From a virus, in the IMG/VR virus record IMGVR_UViG_3300035703_000188, positions 1-40,086 of that record: a stretch of 40,086 bases of DNA; one strand, written 5' to 3'. The position numbers and the translations under genes are program-made. Below, in pieces: positions 1 through 8,400 of this stretch (position 1 is its first letter; each line of letters starts with the position of its first letter). A model generated the notes under the pieces. It was not told where the DNA came from. It did not search any database and saw only the letters and a list, made by a program, of their open reading frames with translations.

Positions 1-370
1 GCATTGCGGCGGCAGATACTGCCTTCTGGAACTGCGCCGAGCGCAAGCGGCTCGTCATGGCGTCGCACCCGGGCACGCAAGAGCGGTACTACGCGCAGGT
101 GGTCCAGTCGGCCACTGGCGTGGCAAACTTTGCCGCTCACCAACTGATGACCGCCGACCGAGTGCCCGCGCCTGTCTTTGGAGTGCCGTGGTACACGGAC
201 GCCGCCATGCCGCTGCCCACGACGGCGCAAGCGCTGCCGCACGTCATCGCTTTCGATCCTTCGCAAGTCGTGCTTGCCGAGAAGGGGCTGGTGGTGTCGC
301 TTGACACCGAGTCCCGCATGGGCTTCAATCAAACAGTCATCCACGCGACCTACCGAGCGGCAGGCGCGTT
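1..370. repeat. Terminal overlap of the contig, left copy
   Basis: Bases 1-370 match 39717-40086 base for base except at three positions: 65 (G against A), 216 (C against T) and 243 (G against A). A long identical overlap at both ends is what an assembler leaves when a circular or circularly permuted genome is opened at an arbitrary point, here inside a capsid gene. In the capsid reading frame the differences give one silent change, Pro to Ser, and Val to Ile. They suggest population variants rather than a real terminal repeat, although a true repeat cannot be excluded from sequence alone. Confidence 0.9.
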
Positions 371-422
371 GATGAATCCCCGCGCCGCTTTCGGGCTGTA
401 CCTCACAGCCAAACCCGTCTGA
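1..422 (+). CDS. HK97-fold capsid-type protein 1, C-terminal part
   Basis: This is the 3' part of the gene that starts at 39242; the frame continues exactly across the contig junction and the stop is TGA at 420-422. Joined, the product is about 298 residues. The C-terminal third has the layout of the HK97 major capsid fold: a FGVPWYTDAAMP strand-turn, a segment about an immediate environment (IAFDPSQVVLAEKGL), then an ESRMGF...TVIHATYRAAGALMNPRAAF ending like the usual capsid P-domain. It lies 14 bases upstream of a second, longer capsid gene. It could be a minor capsid subunit, a decoration or a second shell protein; which one cannot be read from the sequence. Confidence 0.7.
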   Translation, partial: IAAADTAFWNCAERKRLVMASHPGTQERYYAQVVQSATGVANFAAHQLMTADRVPAPVFGVPWYTDAAMPLPTTAQALPHVIAFDPSQVVLAEKGLVVSLDTESRMGFNQTVIHATYRAAGALMNPRAAFGLYLTAKPV

Positions 423-436
423 CACAAGGCACCACC

Positions 437-1714
437 ATGACTATCCGTGAGATCACCGACGAGATTGGCTCGCTGTACGAGCGCATGAAGAAGGCCGTTG
501 AAGGCGCGCAGGCCAGCGGCTCGCCCATGAGCGGCGAGGCCGAGGCCGAGTACGAGAAGAACAACGCGCGGCTCACCGACCTCATCAAGATGCGCGACCA
601 GCACTACGCGCTGCTTGACGCGCAGACCAAGGCGACGAGCACGCGCGCCGCTGCCATCAGCGCCATTGCCGAGCAGCGCAACCTGTCGCCCGTGCAGGAG
701 CGCCGTCTGGAGAAGTTCACTGCCAGCGAGGAGTACCGCAGCGCGTTCCTGACCTACCTGACGCGTGGCGTGGGCGGGCTGAACGTCGATGAGGCGCGCG
801 CCATGTCCGAGGGCAGCGACGCGGACGGCGGCTACCTGCCGTCCACGGAGTTCTACAACCAACTCATCAAGAAGCGCTGGCAGGCCAACGCGATGCGGTC
901 GGTCGCCAACGTGATGCCGCTCGGGACGTTCAAGACTGACATCGTGATTGAGAGCGGCTACGGCACCGCCGCGTGGGTCGCTGAGGCGGCGGCTGTGTCG
1001 GAGTCCAGCCCGACCTTCACGAACATGGTGCTCTCGCCGTACACCATGCGCTACTTCACGAAGTTCAGCAACGAACTGCTGGCCGACGCTCCGTCGCGTG
1101 GCCCGGGCTTCTCCATCGAATCCATCCTCGCCGATCAGATTGGCAAGGTCATGGGCGAGAAGGAGGAGGAGGCATTCTCGGAAGGCGACGGCAGCGGCAA
1201 GCCGCGCGGCATCTTCTCGTACACCTCGGGCACGGGCACGACCATCAGCGAGTACGTGACGGCGGGATCCAACGCCATCGCGCTCTCTGACCTCATCAAC
1301 ATGGTCTACACGCTGCCGCGTCAGTACCGCGCGAACGCCAAGTGGGTGATGACCGATTCGACGTTTGCCAAGATCCGCGCCATTCTGCAGCAGGGCACCG
1401 CCGCTGGCTACGCGCCGTTCGCGTGGAGCATGGGTGACGGTCGCCTGCAGGACGGCGAGCCGGATCGGCTGCTCGGCTACCCGGTCGTGTGCGTGGCGAA
1501 GGGCCCCGCGTACCCGGCGACGGGCACCGCGCGCAACGTCGCGGTGTTCGGTGACTTCTCCTACTACCACGTTGGCGACCGCGAAGCCGTGAACATCAAG
1601 GTGGCTCGCGAGCAGTTCTTGGCGAACAATCAGACAGGCTACTTCGCGTTCGCCCGCATGGACGCCAAGGCCAGTCTGATGGACGCATTCCGCTTCCTGA
1701 AGATCAAGGCGTAA
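437..1714 (+). CDS. HK97-family major capsid protein (capsid-type protein 2)
   Basis: A 425-residue protein with the full HK97 plan. Residues 1 to about 105 are charged, helical and coiled-coil-like, as expected for the delta (scaffold) domain removed by the prohead protease. The mature part opens with SEGSDADGGYLPSTEF, the typical start of the N-arm region, followed by the E-loop and spine-helix segment (FSNELLADAP, then ILADQIGKVMGEKEEEAF), a GKPRGI motif, and the C-terminal LLGYPVVC, VAVFGDFSYYHVGDRE and FARMDAKASLMDAFRFLKIKA. It forms the icosahedral head. The upstream protease and the adjoining smaller HK97-fold gene are unusual company only in that there are two capsid genes. A hairpin follows the stop. 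Confidence 0.93.
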   Translation: MTIREITDEIGSLYERMKKAVEGAQASGSPMSGEAEAEYEKNNARLTDLIKMRDQHYALLDAQTKATSTRAAAISAIAEQRNLSPVQERRLEKFTASEEYRSAFLTYLTRGVGGLNVDEARAMSEGSDADGGYLPSTEFYNQLIKKRWQANAMRSVANVMPLGTFKTDIVIESGYGTAAWVAEAAAVSESSPTFTNMVLSPYTMRYFTKFSNELLADAPSRGPGFSIESILADQIGKVMGEKEEEAFSEGDGSGKPRGIFSYTSGTGTTISEYVTAGSNAIALSDLINMVYTLPRQYRANAKWVMTDSTFAKIRAILQQGTAAGYAPFAWSMGDGRLQDGEPDRLLGYPVVCVAKGPAYPATGTARNVAVFGDFSYYHVGDREAVNIKVAREQFLANNQTGYFAFARMDAKASLMDAFRFLKIKA

Positions 1715-1732
1715 GCCAATCTCCCCCGGACG

Positions 1733-1772
1733 GCGGGTGGCGGCTGGCTCTAACGCCGCCGCCACCCGCTTT
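1733..1772 (+). terminator. Hairpin after the capsid gene, possible weak terminator
   Basis: A perfect 12-base-pair stem, GCGGGTGGCGGC at 1733-1744 with its complement at 1758-1769, encloses a 13-base loop and is followed by a short T run (TTT at 1770-1772). It sits directly after the major capsid stop and just before the next start codon. The T run is short, so it may attenuate transcription or protect the capsid mRNA 3' end rather than terminate fully. Confidence 0.5.
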
Positions 1773-1776
1773 GCTT

Positions 1777-1989
1777 ATGCGAGTCATCATCACCATCCCA
1801 ATCGTGACGGAACACGCTGCCTATGTCGCAGGACAGGACGTGGACCTGCCTGACGAGATGGCTGCAGACCTCTTGGCGAGCGGATGGGCGAGCGAGCCGC
1901 CGCAAGACCGCGTAGCCGTGGCGCGACCTGCGGCAAGAAAGGCGACCAAGTGGCCGAAGTCAGACCGCGATTCAGGTGGGGCGCAGTAG
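1777..1989 (+). CDS. Small head-region protein, unknown function
   Basis: A 70-residue protein read from ATG 1777; a TTG six bases upstream is an alternative. The N-terminal half follows a pattern common in small phage genes beside the capsid: a short hydrophobic strand, then AAYVAGQDVDLPDEMAADLL ending in GWA. The C-terminal half is rich in Arg, Lys and Ala. I cannot assign a role. Its 3' end overlaps the next gene if that gene starts at GTG 1950. Confidence 0.55.
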   Translation: MRVIITIPIVTEHAAYVAGQDVDLPDEMAADLLASGWASEPPQDRVAVARPAARKATKWPKSDRDSGGAQ

Positions 1990-2564
1990 GGGCGGCGACG
2001 TTCGCGCCGCTCACGGTCGCCGAACTCAAGACGCATCTGCGCGTTGACAACAGCGACGAGGATGCGCTCATCGCGTCACTTGGCGAAGCGGCCCGGGATT
2101 ACGTGGAGCGGCACACGAGCGTCATCCTCTGCTCGCGTTCGTTCTACTTGGAGGCGGACGGGTTCCCGAGCGAGCGCAACGACATCGTGCTGCCCATCGG
2201 CCCGGTGACCTCCGTGACGCAGGTTGGGTGGCGTCCGGTCGGAGGCGACACCGTGCAAGTCGGAACGGTGACCACTGACTACCGGGCGTCATCCAACCTG
2301 ACGCCACTGCGGATTCGACTGCCTGTCCTCAAGACCGAGTGGCCGCGCACCGAGGTTGCAACGGACGCCGTGCAGATCATCGTCGTGGCTGGCTACGCCA
2401 GCGCAGCGGAAGTGCCCGAGATGGCGAAGCACGCGATCCGGCTCATGGTCGGGCACTGGTACGAGAACCGCGAAGCCGTGGTCAACGGCACGATCAGCAC
2501 CGATGTCAAGTTCACCGTGGAGGCGCTGCTCGGGACGATGAAGCAGCGGGAGATGCTGCTGTGA
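1950..2564 (+). CDS. Head-tail connector (gp6-like adaptor)
   Basis: A 204-residue protein. The body from TVAELKTHLRVDNSDEDALI through AARDYVERHT matches the start of the HK97 gp6-like connector family, which forms a ring under the portal, and the C-terminal helices (AIRLMVGHWYENREA) are also typical. I chose GTG 1950 because GAAAGG lies 7 bases upstream and the protein then starts close to the conserved block; ATG 1884 in the same frame would add a basic, unlikely extension overlapping the previous gene. It is followed by head closure and gp10-like genes in the usual order. Confidence 0.8.
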   Translation: MAEVRPRFRWGAVGAATFAPLTVAELKTHLRVDNSDEDALIASLGEAARDYVERHTSVILCSRSFYLEADGFPSERNDIVLPIGPVTSVTQVGWRPVGGDTVQVGTVTTDYRASSNLTPLRIRLPVLKTEWPRTEVATDAVQIIVVAGYASAAEVPEMAKHAIRLMVGHWYENREAVVNGTISTDVKFTVEALLGTMKQREMLL

Positions 2565-2887
2565 CCGCGATTGGCAAGATGCGGGAGCGCGTCCGGGTTA
2601 CGGTGCCAACCATTGGCACCGACTCCATGGGTCAGCAGACGGAAACGTGGGGCCAGCCACGGGACGTATGGGCGTCTGTCGTGGAGGAAGGCGCTGGCGA
2701 GCAGGATGCCTATGACGGCACAGAGGCCAAGCGGCGAATCGTCGTGACCGTCCGTTCCTCCGAGTGCAGGCCGTACGGCGAGAGGATGCGGCTTCGGTGG
2801 CGCGGCATCGACTTCAACGCAAAGGCCGTCCGCGCGGTCGATGTCAAGCGCCGATTCATCGAGATCATCGCCGAGGTGATGCTGTGA
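2561..2887 (+). CDS. Head closure / head-tail joining protein
   Basis: 108 residues from GTG 2561, which overlaps the TGA of the connector gene. It looks like the phage head-tail joining family (SPP1 gp16-like): an N-terminal RERVRVTVPTIGTDSMGQQT strand pair, a WASVVEEGAGEQ segment, and a C-terminal DFNAKAVRAVDVKRRFIEII strand. These proteins close the head after packaging and give the tail its docking site. A 19-base palindrome (2602-2620) lies inside its 5' coding sequence. Confidence 0.8.
   Translation: MTAIGKMRERVRVTVPTIGTDSMGQQTETWGQPRDVWASVVEEGAGEQDAYDGTEAKRRIVVTVRSSECRPYGERMRLRWRGIDFNAKAVRAVDVKRRFIEIIAEVML
2602..2620. promoter_or_regulatory. 19-base palindrome of the GCCAA-N3-TTGGC class, inside a gene
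   Basis: GGTGCCAA and TTGGCACC flank a central CCA, a perfect dyad with 8-base arms. The core matches two sites upstream of the small DNA-binding protein gene at 16827 and one in the terminase leader at 28761. Being inside a coding region it may be chance; if bound, it would lie early in the head-joining gene. Confidence 0.35.
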
Positions 2888-3423
2888 GCAAGCGCCGCAT
2901 GGGGACGGCTGAGATCAGCGTCAAGGTCACGGGGACCGAGCGAGTTCAGCGGGAGATGGCTGGCATCGCCAAGCGAGTGCAGGAGGCGATGTTCGTTCGC
3001 GCCGTCAAGCCGTCGCTGGAGATCATTCAGAAGGCCGCGAAGCAGAACGTGCTCGGAGTCCCGAGCAAGGCTGGCGGTACCACGCGCACGCGCGAGGCAA
3101 TCGCGAGCCGGACCAGCATCAAGTTGCAGCGCGCCCGGGGCAGCAGGTACTTCAGCCGAGGGCGGCTGGCGGTGTTCTACGGAAGGCCGCGCGGCTCGGC
3201 TCCGAAGCAGGAGCCCGGGAAGCAGCAGCCTCTGTGGGTCCGCGCCTCGCTGGCGCATCTGATTGAGTACGGATTCAGGCTCACGCACTTCTTCGGGCGT
3301 AAGGTGCGGACGCGCAGGATTGCCGAGCGGCCATTCATGCGTCCCGCGTTTGAGGCCAACCGAGCAGCGGCTGAACGTCGCTTCCTTGCCGTGCTGCGGC
3401 AGGAGATTGGCGGGAAGACCTGA
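2884..3423 (+). CDS. HK97 gp10-like neck or tail-completion protein
   Basis: 179 residues from GTG 2884, overlapping the previous stop. Lys/Arg-rich, with SVKVTGTERVQREMAGIAKR at the start, a long helical stretch (MFVRAVKPSLEIIQKAAKQN) and a C-terminal RPFMRPAFEANRAAAERRF. This is the usual shape of HK97 gp10 / putative tail-component proteins that follow the head closure gene. It probably acts at the head-tail interface. The middle (residues about 60-120) is unusually basic. Confidence 0.75.
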   Translation: MSKRRMGTAEISVKVTGTERVQREMAGIAKRVQEAMFVRAVKPSLEIIQKAAKQNVLGVPSKAGGTTRTREAIASRTSIKLQRARGSRYFSRGRLAVFYGRPRGSAPKQEPGKQQPLWVRASLAHLIEYGFRLTHFFGRKVRTRRIAERPFMRPAFEANRAAAERRFLAVLRQEIGGKT

Positions 3424-3842
3424 TGAACGTACAGGCAATCGTCCGAACCCGGATGGCGTCGCAGTCGGCCCTGACCAGCCTCATTGGTGGGTCAGCCGCT
3501 CGGATATTCCCTGAGTCCCGGGCGCAGGACTCTCCGCTGCCTGCCGTGGTGTTCGGCATCAACAACGAAGAAGCCCTCAAGACGATGACGGGCGCGAAGG
3601 CATGGAAAGCCGACCTTGAGGTGGTCGCCGTAGCCGCCACCGCCGCCACGGCACAGCAGGTCGCCTTGCAGGTGGTGAAAGCGCTGGACGCGTGGAGTGG
3701 TGAGGACGCTAGCACGCGCGTCATGCACTCCTTACACTCGCGTTCGGTGACGGCGTACATGGCTCCGCAGGCTGGCGAAGCAAGCGGCGTGTACCTGCAC
3801 ACGACCGTGTTCAGCGTCATGTACGAACCCAAGACCGCATAG
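3423..3842 (+). CDS. Tail completion protein (DUF3168/gp17-like)
   Basis: 139 residues, start ATG 3423 overlapping the previous TGA. It begins with a helix ending in SLIGGSAARIFPESRAQDSP, then LPAVVFGI and a beta-rich body finishing in GVYLHTTVFSVMYEP. This layout fits the DUF3168 tail-completion family, which caps the tail tube at the head end. Its place between the gp10-like gene and the tail tube genes agrees. Confidence 0.75.
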   Translation: MNVQAIVRTRMASQSALTSLIGGSAARIFPESRAQDSPLPAVVFGINNEEALKTMTGAKAWKADLEVVAVAATAATAQQVALQVVKALDAWSGEDASTRVMHSLHSRSVTAYMAPQAGEASGVYLHTTVFSVMYEPKTA

Positions 3843-3850
3843 GACTACCC

Positions 3851-4240
3851 ATGGCAATCAGTGCATACAACACCCAGTTCACGACCGGAGCCGGAGACAT
3901 TGTCGGCGAGGTCACCAGCATCTCCTTCAGCGGCATCAGCGCTGCCGAGATCGACGTGACGAACCTCGCCAGCACCGCCAAGTCCTACGTGCTCGGCACG
4001 ATGGACGGCGGCACGGTGGAGATCAGTTGCTTTATGACTGCGGCGGCTCCGACGCTGCCGACCAGCGGCGACGGCGCGCCGACTTCGTACGTGCTGCGCT
4101 TCGGCTCGACGGGCGGTCCCACGGTGTCCTTCACGGGCTACGTGCAGAACACGTCCTTTGAGGCGGCGGTGGATGGTGCAGTCACGACCACCTACACGAT
4201 CCGGCTCACGGGCACCGTCACCATCGCTGCTGGCTCCTGA
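3851..4240 (+). CDS. Tail tube protein, copy 1
   Basis: 129 residues, starting MAISAYN. It is beta-rich and low in Cys, with the block SISFSGISAAEIDVTNL, then KSYVLGTMDGGTVEI, a short proline-glycine loop and a C-terminal GYVQNTSFEAAVDGAVTTTY. The position before the chaperone and tape measure identifies it as a tail tube (major tail) protein. Copy 2 follows after 18 bases and shares most of these blocks. The two genes are also close at the nucleotide level over the first conserved block, which points to a tandem duplication. Confidence 0.8.
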   Translation: MAISAYNTQFTTGAGDIVGEVTSISFSGISAAEIDVTNLASTAKSYVLGTMDGGTVEISCFMTAAAPTLPTSGDGAPTSYVLRFGSTGGPTVSFTGYVQNTSFEAAVDGAVTTTYTIRLTGTVTIAAGS

Positions 4241-4258
4241 TCCAACGGAGGACGCGTC

Positions 4259-4705
4259 ATGGCAGTTAGCGCATACAACTCGCGTTTCATCAACCCGACC
4301 ACGAACGCGGAACTCACTCCTTCGACGCAGCCCGTGAAGGGAGAGATTCAGTCCATCTCCTTCAGCGGCATCAGCGCGGCGGAGATTGATGTCACCAACC
4401 TCACCAGCACGGCCAAGTCGTACGTGCTCGGTACGACGGACGGCGGCACTGTGGAGGTGACGGCGTTTATGACGAGCGGGGCCGGACTGCAGCCGACATT
4501 GCCGACCAGCGGCGCGTCCACCCCGACCGACATGAAGGTCATCTTCGGCAATGCGGACAGCGGCAACGACGGCGTAACGCTGGCGTTTGCCGGGTACGTG
4601 CAGAACACGGCGATGGAGGCGGCGGTGGATGGCGCGGTAGGCGTCACCTACACCATCCGTATCTCCGGACCCGTGACGGTGGCCTACCTGAACCGGACGG
4701 CTTGA
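4259..4705 (+). CDS. Tail tube protein, copy 2
   Basis: 148 residues with a good Shine-Dalgarno (CGGAGGA) upstream. It has the same SISFSGISAAEIDVTNL block as copy 1, then KSYVLGT.DGGTVEV and GYVQNTAMEAAVDGAV. It differs by an N-terminal insertion of about 14 residues (NPTTNAELTPSTQPVK), a longer loop after PTLPTSG and a different last ten residues. Two intact tube genes suggest either a mixed tube or one copy used as a tail terminator or at the tube end. Which copy is the main subunit is unknown. Confidence 0.8.
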   Translation: MAVSAYNSRFINPTTNAELTPSTQPVKGEIQSISFSGISAAEIDVTNLTSTAKSYVLGTTDGGTVEVTAFMTSGAGLQPTLPTSGASTPTDMKVIFGNADSGNDGVTLAFAGYVQNTAMEAAVDGAVGVTYTIRISGPVTVAYLNRTA

Positions 4706-4736
4706 GCAGACGGCACTCAGCGGCTACAGTGCGGCT

Positions 4737-5096
4737 ATGCACACCGACAAAGCCACACTGCTGTCCCTGAAGTCGCGTCTGGCCGTTGAGCAGGTGCGCG
4801 TGGATGGGCTTGACAGCCCCATCTTCGTGCGCGGACTCACCGGGAAGGAACGTGACTCGTTTGAGAACGCGTGCTTCGTCCAGCGCGGCAAGCAGCGCGT
4901 TCTCTCCACCGAGAACATCCGCGCGAAGTTGCTCGTGCGCTCCATCTGCGATGACAAGGGCGCTCGCCTGTTCACCGATGCAGAGGAAGCGGAACTTGGC
5001 GCGCTGCCAGCGCAGGTACTGGACGCGCTGTTCACCGTCGCGCAGCGCCTGTCCGGGCTCGGCAGCGGAGACATTGAGGAACTGCAGGAGGACTGA
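4737..5096 (+). CDS. Tail assembly chaperone, short (G-like) product
   Basis: 119 residues in zero frame, ending at TGA 5094-5096. The sequence opens with a strand (EQVRVDGLDSPIFVRGLTGKE) followed by acidic helices, as in the short tail assembly chaperones of siphophages. These bind the tape measure protein while the tube is built. A second coding part in the -1 frame follows with no start codon of its own, so this is also the N-terminal half of a frameshifted longer product. Confidence 0.8.
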   Translation: MHTDKATLLSLKSRLAVEQVRVDGLDSPIFVRGLTGKERDSFENACFVQRGKQRVLSTENIRAKLLVRSICDDKGARLFTDAEEAELGALPAQVLDALFTVAQRLSGLGSGDIEELQED

Positions 5097-5437
5097 CGCG
5101 GGGCGGGTCGCGACGGTTCTACTTCCGTCTCGCACTCGCCCTGCACTGCACGGTCGAAGAACTGCTGGAGCGCGTCTCGTCGGCGGAACTCACCGAGTGG
5201 CTGGCGTTCGACCGCGTTGAGCCAATCGGAGCGTGGCGCTCGGACTACAACTTCGCCATGCTCTCGGCGCTGTTTGCAAACGCCAACAGGAAGAAGGGCT
5301 CCAAGCCGTTCAAAACGGTGGACTTCATGCCGTTCCTGCCCGACAATGACCCGGGTGGCGAAGCGAAGGCGCTTGCCATGTTTCAGATGCTGGCGGCGCA
5401 GTCAGCAGCGCGTGACGCGAACGCCACGAAAGGCTGA
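5078..5437 (+). CDS. Tail assembly chaperone extension (T-like), -1 frame
   Basis: The -1 frame relative to the preceding gene is open from just after a TGA at 5075-5077 to TGA 5435-5437. The conserved-looking part starts at RRFYFRLALALHCTVEELL and continues through ELTEWLAFDRVEPIGAWRSD, the shape of the T half of gpG-GT chaperones. There is no ATG, GTG or TTG in this frame before 5258, so the product needs a ribosomal frameshift in the 19-base overlap 5078-5096 (full-length about 233 residues). A strong Shine-Dalgarno-like AGGAGG at 5086-5091 sits directly before the zero-frame stop and may stimulate the shift. No classic slippery heptamer is present. Confidence 0.75.
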   Translation, partial: GTAGGLTRGGSRRFYFRLALALHCTVEELLERVSSAELTEWLAFDRVEPIGAWRSDYNFAMLSALFANANRKKGSKPFKTVDFMPFLPDNDPGGEAKALAMFQMLAAQSAARDANATKG

Positions 5438-5439
5438 CG

Positions 5440-8400
5440 ATGGCAACCGTAGGCAACCTGTTCGTCAATGTCGGCGCGTCCACGCGCGGCTTGGAGCAGG
5501 GCCTCAAGCGCGGGCAGGAGCAGGTCAAGAAGTTCACCGACAGCACGAGCAAGGCTGCTGGCGCGGTCGCGTCAAACATCCCGGGCGTGGACGCCATCTA
5601 CGCGCGCGCGTCTTCGCTGAAGGAGTTGGTGGGCGGGATGCGCACGATGTGGGACGGCTTCAACGGAGGCGTCAAGGCTGCGGCAGAGCAGCAGGCGCGG
5701 CTGACGCAGGCGCTCAAAGAAAGCAAGGCGGCGCAGCAGGCGCTCGCAAGCGCGAAGGGCACGCGCAAGAACATCGGCATGGCCCGGGCAATGCTCGCGC
5801 AGCAGGGCATCAACCCGAACCGCGCTGCTGCGGCGCTCTCCATCGAAGACACGTCCGGGGCCCGCAAGAAGGTCACAGAGGCGATCAACGCGCAGCGGCT
5901 GGCGGTGGAGAAACTGGCTGGTGCCGAGGCGTTCCGCGCGAAGGCGGCGAAGGGGCGCGACCCGTTCACGGGCCAGTTCCTTGCCGCTGCGGACAAGGCA
6001 AAACTGCTGGAGCGGGCAACGGCAGATGTGGCGAAGGCGCAAGAGCGCGTGACCGCTGCCACTACTGCCGCGACGCAAGCGCAGGCGGCGCTCGGTCGCA
6101 CCATCGCATCGAACCAGCGCAAGGAGGCGATACGCGGCAAGTTGCGCGGAATGGGCATCGACCTCACGCGCGGACAGTCGGCGCTTCGTCTGCCTTCGCT
6201 CTCTGGCTTTCAGGAGAAGGCGAAGGCAGCAGCGGAGGCGGCGCAGAAGTTGGGGCAGGAAGTGTCTGCATCGGCGTCTGGCTTCAAGGTCTTTGGCCTT
6301 TCTGTAGGCAAGGCGCTCGGCCCCGTGGGACTCGTCGCTGCCGCGTTTGCTGCGGCAACCGTTGGCGCGCTGGCGCTGACGCGCTCTCAGGCGAAGGCGA
6401 TGGATGCGCTGGCGGATCAGGCGCTCATGGCTGGCATGGGCGTTGAGCAGTTCCAGCGACTGAACTACGCGTATCACGAGGTCGGGGTGGCGTCCGGCGT
6501 GGTGGAAACGTCCGCCGCACGCCTGTCGGTGAAGTTGCAGGAGGCCGTGGACGGAACTGGCGAGGCGCAGGACTCTTTCAAGCGGCTCGGGCTGGACTTC
6601 AACGCGCTAGCACAGAGCACTCCCGATCAGGCGCTGGAAGCCGTCATCAGCCGCATCCGAGAACTCGGCTCGTCGCAGCAGAGGATCGCGATGCTGCGCG
6701 ACCTGTTCGGCAAGAGCGGCATGGGGCTCGCTCCTGCAGTGAACGCCACTGCCGAGTCGCTGCGCGAGGCTCAGGAGAACGCGCGCAAGTTGACGATCCC
6801 GGCACAGATGGTGGAGCAGTTGGCGGCGACGAACGACAAGGTGGAAGCCGCGAGCAAGTCGATGGAGAACATGAAGACGATGTTCGCCAGCGCCATGGCT
6901 CCGGTGCTTCGCGACTTGGCAGAGTCGATCACGGAGATGATGACGGCAGACACAGGCGCGCTGCTCGGCGGGCTGCAGAGCATCGCCATCACGCTGGCTG
7001 TCGTGTACGACGTAGTGGCCCTGATCGTCAACGCCTTCTCCGTCGTGTGGAATCTCCTGCAGGCCATCGGCGGCGTCATCGTGACGGCGATCATGGGCGC
7101 GCTAGGTGCCGTGCTGAAGGTCGTGGAGTGGATCGTGTACGCAGTCGAATACCTGACCAACGCCGGACACGACATCAGCGAGTCGATTGGCGGGGCAGCG
7201 GCGACGGCGTTTGGTGCCGCAAAGGAGGCGGCGGTGGCAGCGGGCGAAGACTCCGCCGAGGCGCTGCAGCGAGCCGTGGATGCCATCAAGCCTGATGCGA
7301 CGATGGCAGTCATGGAGGGCATCGCAAAGTCGTGGGAGCAGCAGACGAGCAAGATGGAGGGCAGTCCTGCGGCGCTGCCCGTCGTGGCGGACAAGGCGTC
7401 GATCCGCAAGGTGGAGTCCGAACTGGAGAACCTGCGCGACAAGTTGCAGTCGCTGGAGATGACCGACAGCGAAGCCGTGCTGTCGAAGATGCGCTCAAGC
7501 GGCGCGACCGACTCGCAGTTGAATGAAGCGCGCGGACTGCAGGAGCGGATCGCCCTGCTGGAGCGCGAGCAGAAGACGCACGAGGTCATTGCCGACCTGA
7601 ACGATCAGATCACGAAGGCAACGATGACGGCGGCGGAGTGGGCCGAGTACGAAGCCGTCACGAAGCAGGGCTTGGCCGTCGCCGACGCCGCCCGGGTGCG
7701 CGCGCTGCAGGAAGAACTGGAAGTGCTGGAGCAGCAGAAGCGAGCCCGGGAGGAGATCGCGGCAACCATCTCAGACCTGCAGTCAAAGGTCGATCAACTC
7801 GGCATGACCGAGGCGGAGATCCTGCGAACGAAGTTGCTGCAGCAGGGAGCGACTGACGCGCAGATTCAGCAGGCGATGCAGTTGCAGTCGATCCTTGATG
7901 CCGCGAAGGTCGATGAGGCAGTCAAGGGACACTTTGACGCGCTGGAGACGCGGTTGCTTGAGGCGCAGGGCGCGCACGAAGAACTGATGCGGCGACAGTT
8001 GGAGGGCATGGGCCTCACTGGCAAGGCGCTGGAGGACGCGCTGCAGCGCACGCTGGATATCGAAGCGCAGATCACCGAGGCCGAGCGCCTGAAGGCGAAT
8101 CAGGAAGCGGTGGCGGGCACGCTGTCGGACCTTGCCGACCAGTTGGACAAGTTGAAGTTGGGCGAGGCGGGATACCTTGAGAAGAAGTTGAAGGAGCAAG
8201 GAGCCACGGCGCAACAGATCGCGGAAGCGCTTGCCATGCAGTCGGAGATCAGCGCGCTGGAGAACGCGGACAAGGCAAAGACGAGCGCAACGAAGGACGC
8301 ACAGGCGGTGACGGACTCGCTGGACACGGCGATTGGCGGACTCAAGTTGGCCGGAGTCGTTTCTGCTGGCGAGCAGATGCAGCGTGGACTACTGACCGAG

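Noticed and set aside
350-1765. Long minus-strand open frame over the capsid gene
   Set aside because: It mirrors the GC-rich codon structure of the HK97 capsid gene; it has no ribosome site and Arg/His/Val-rich shadow composition.
5217-6446. Open plus-strand frame across the chaperone end and tape measure start
   Set aside because: Gly/Arg/Ala-rich shadow of the tape measure frame and in the wrong frame for the chaperone T domain.
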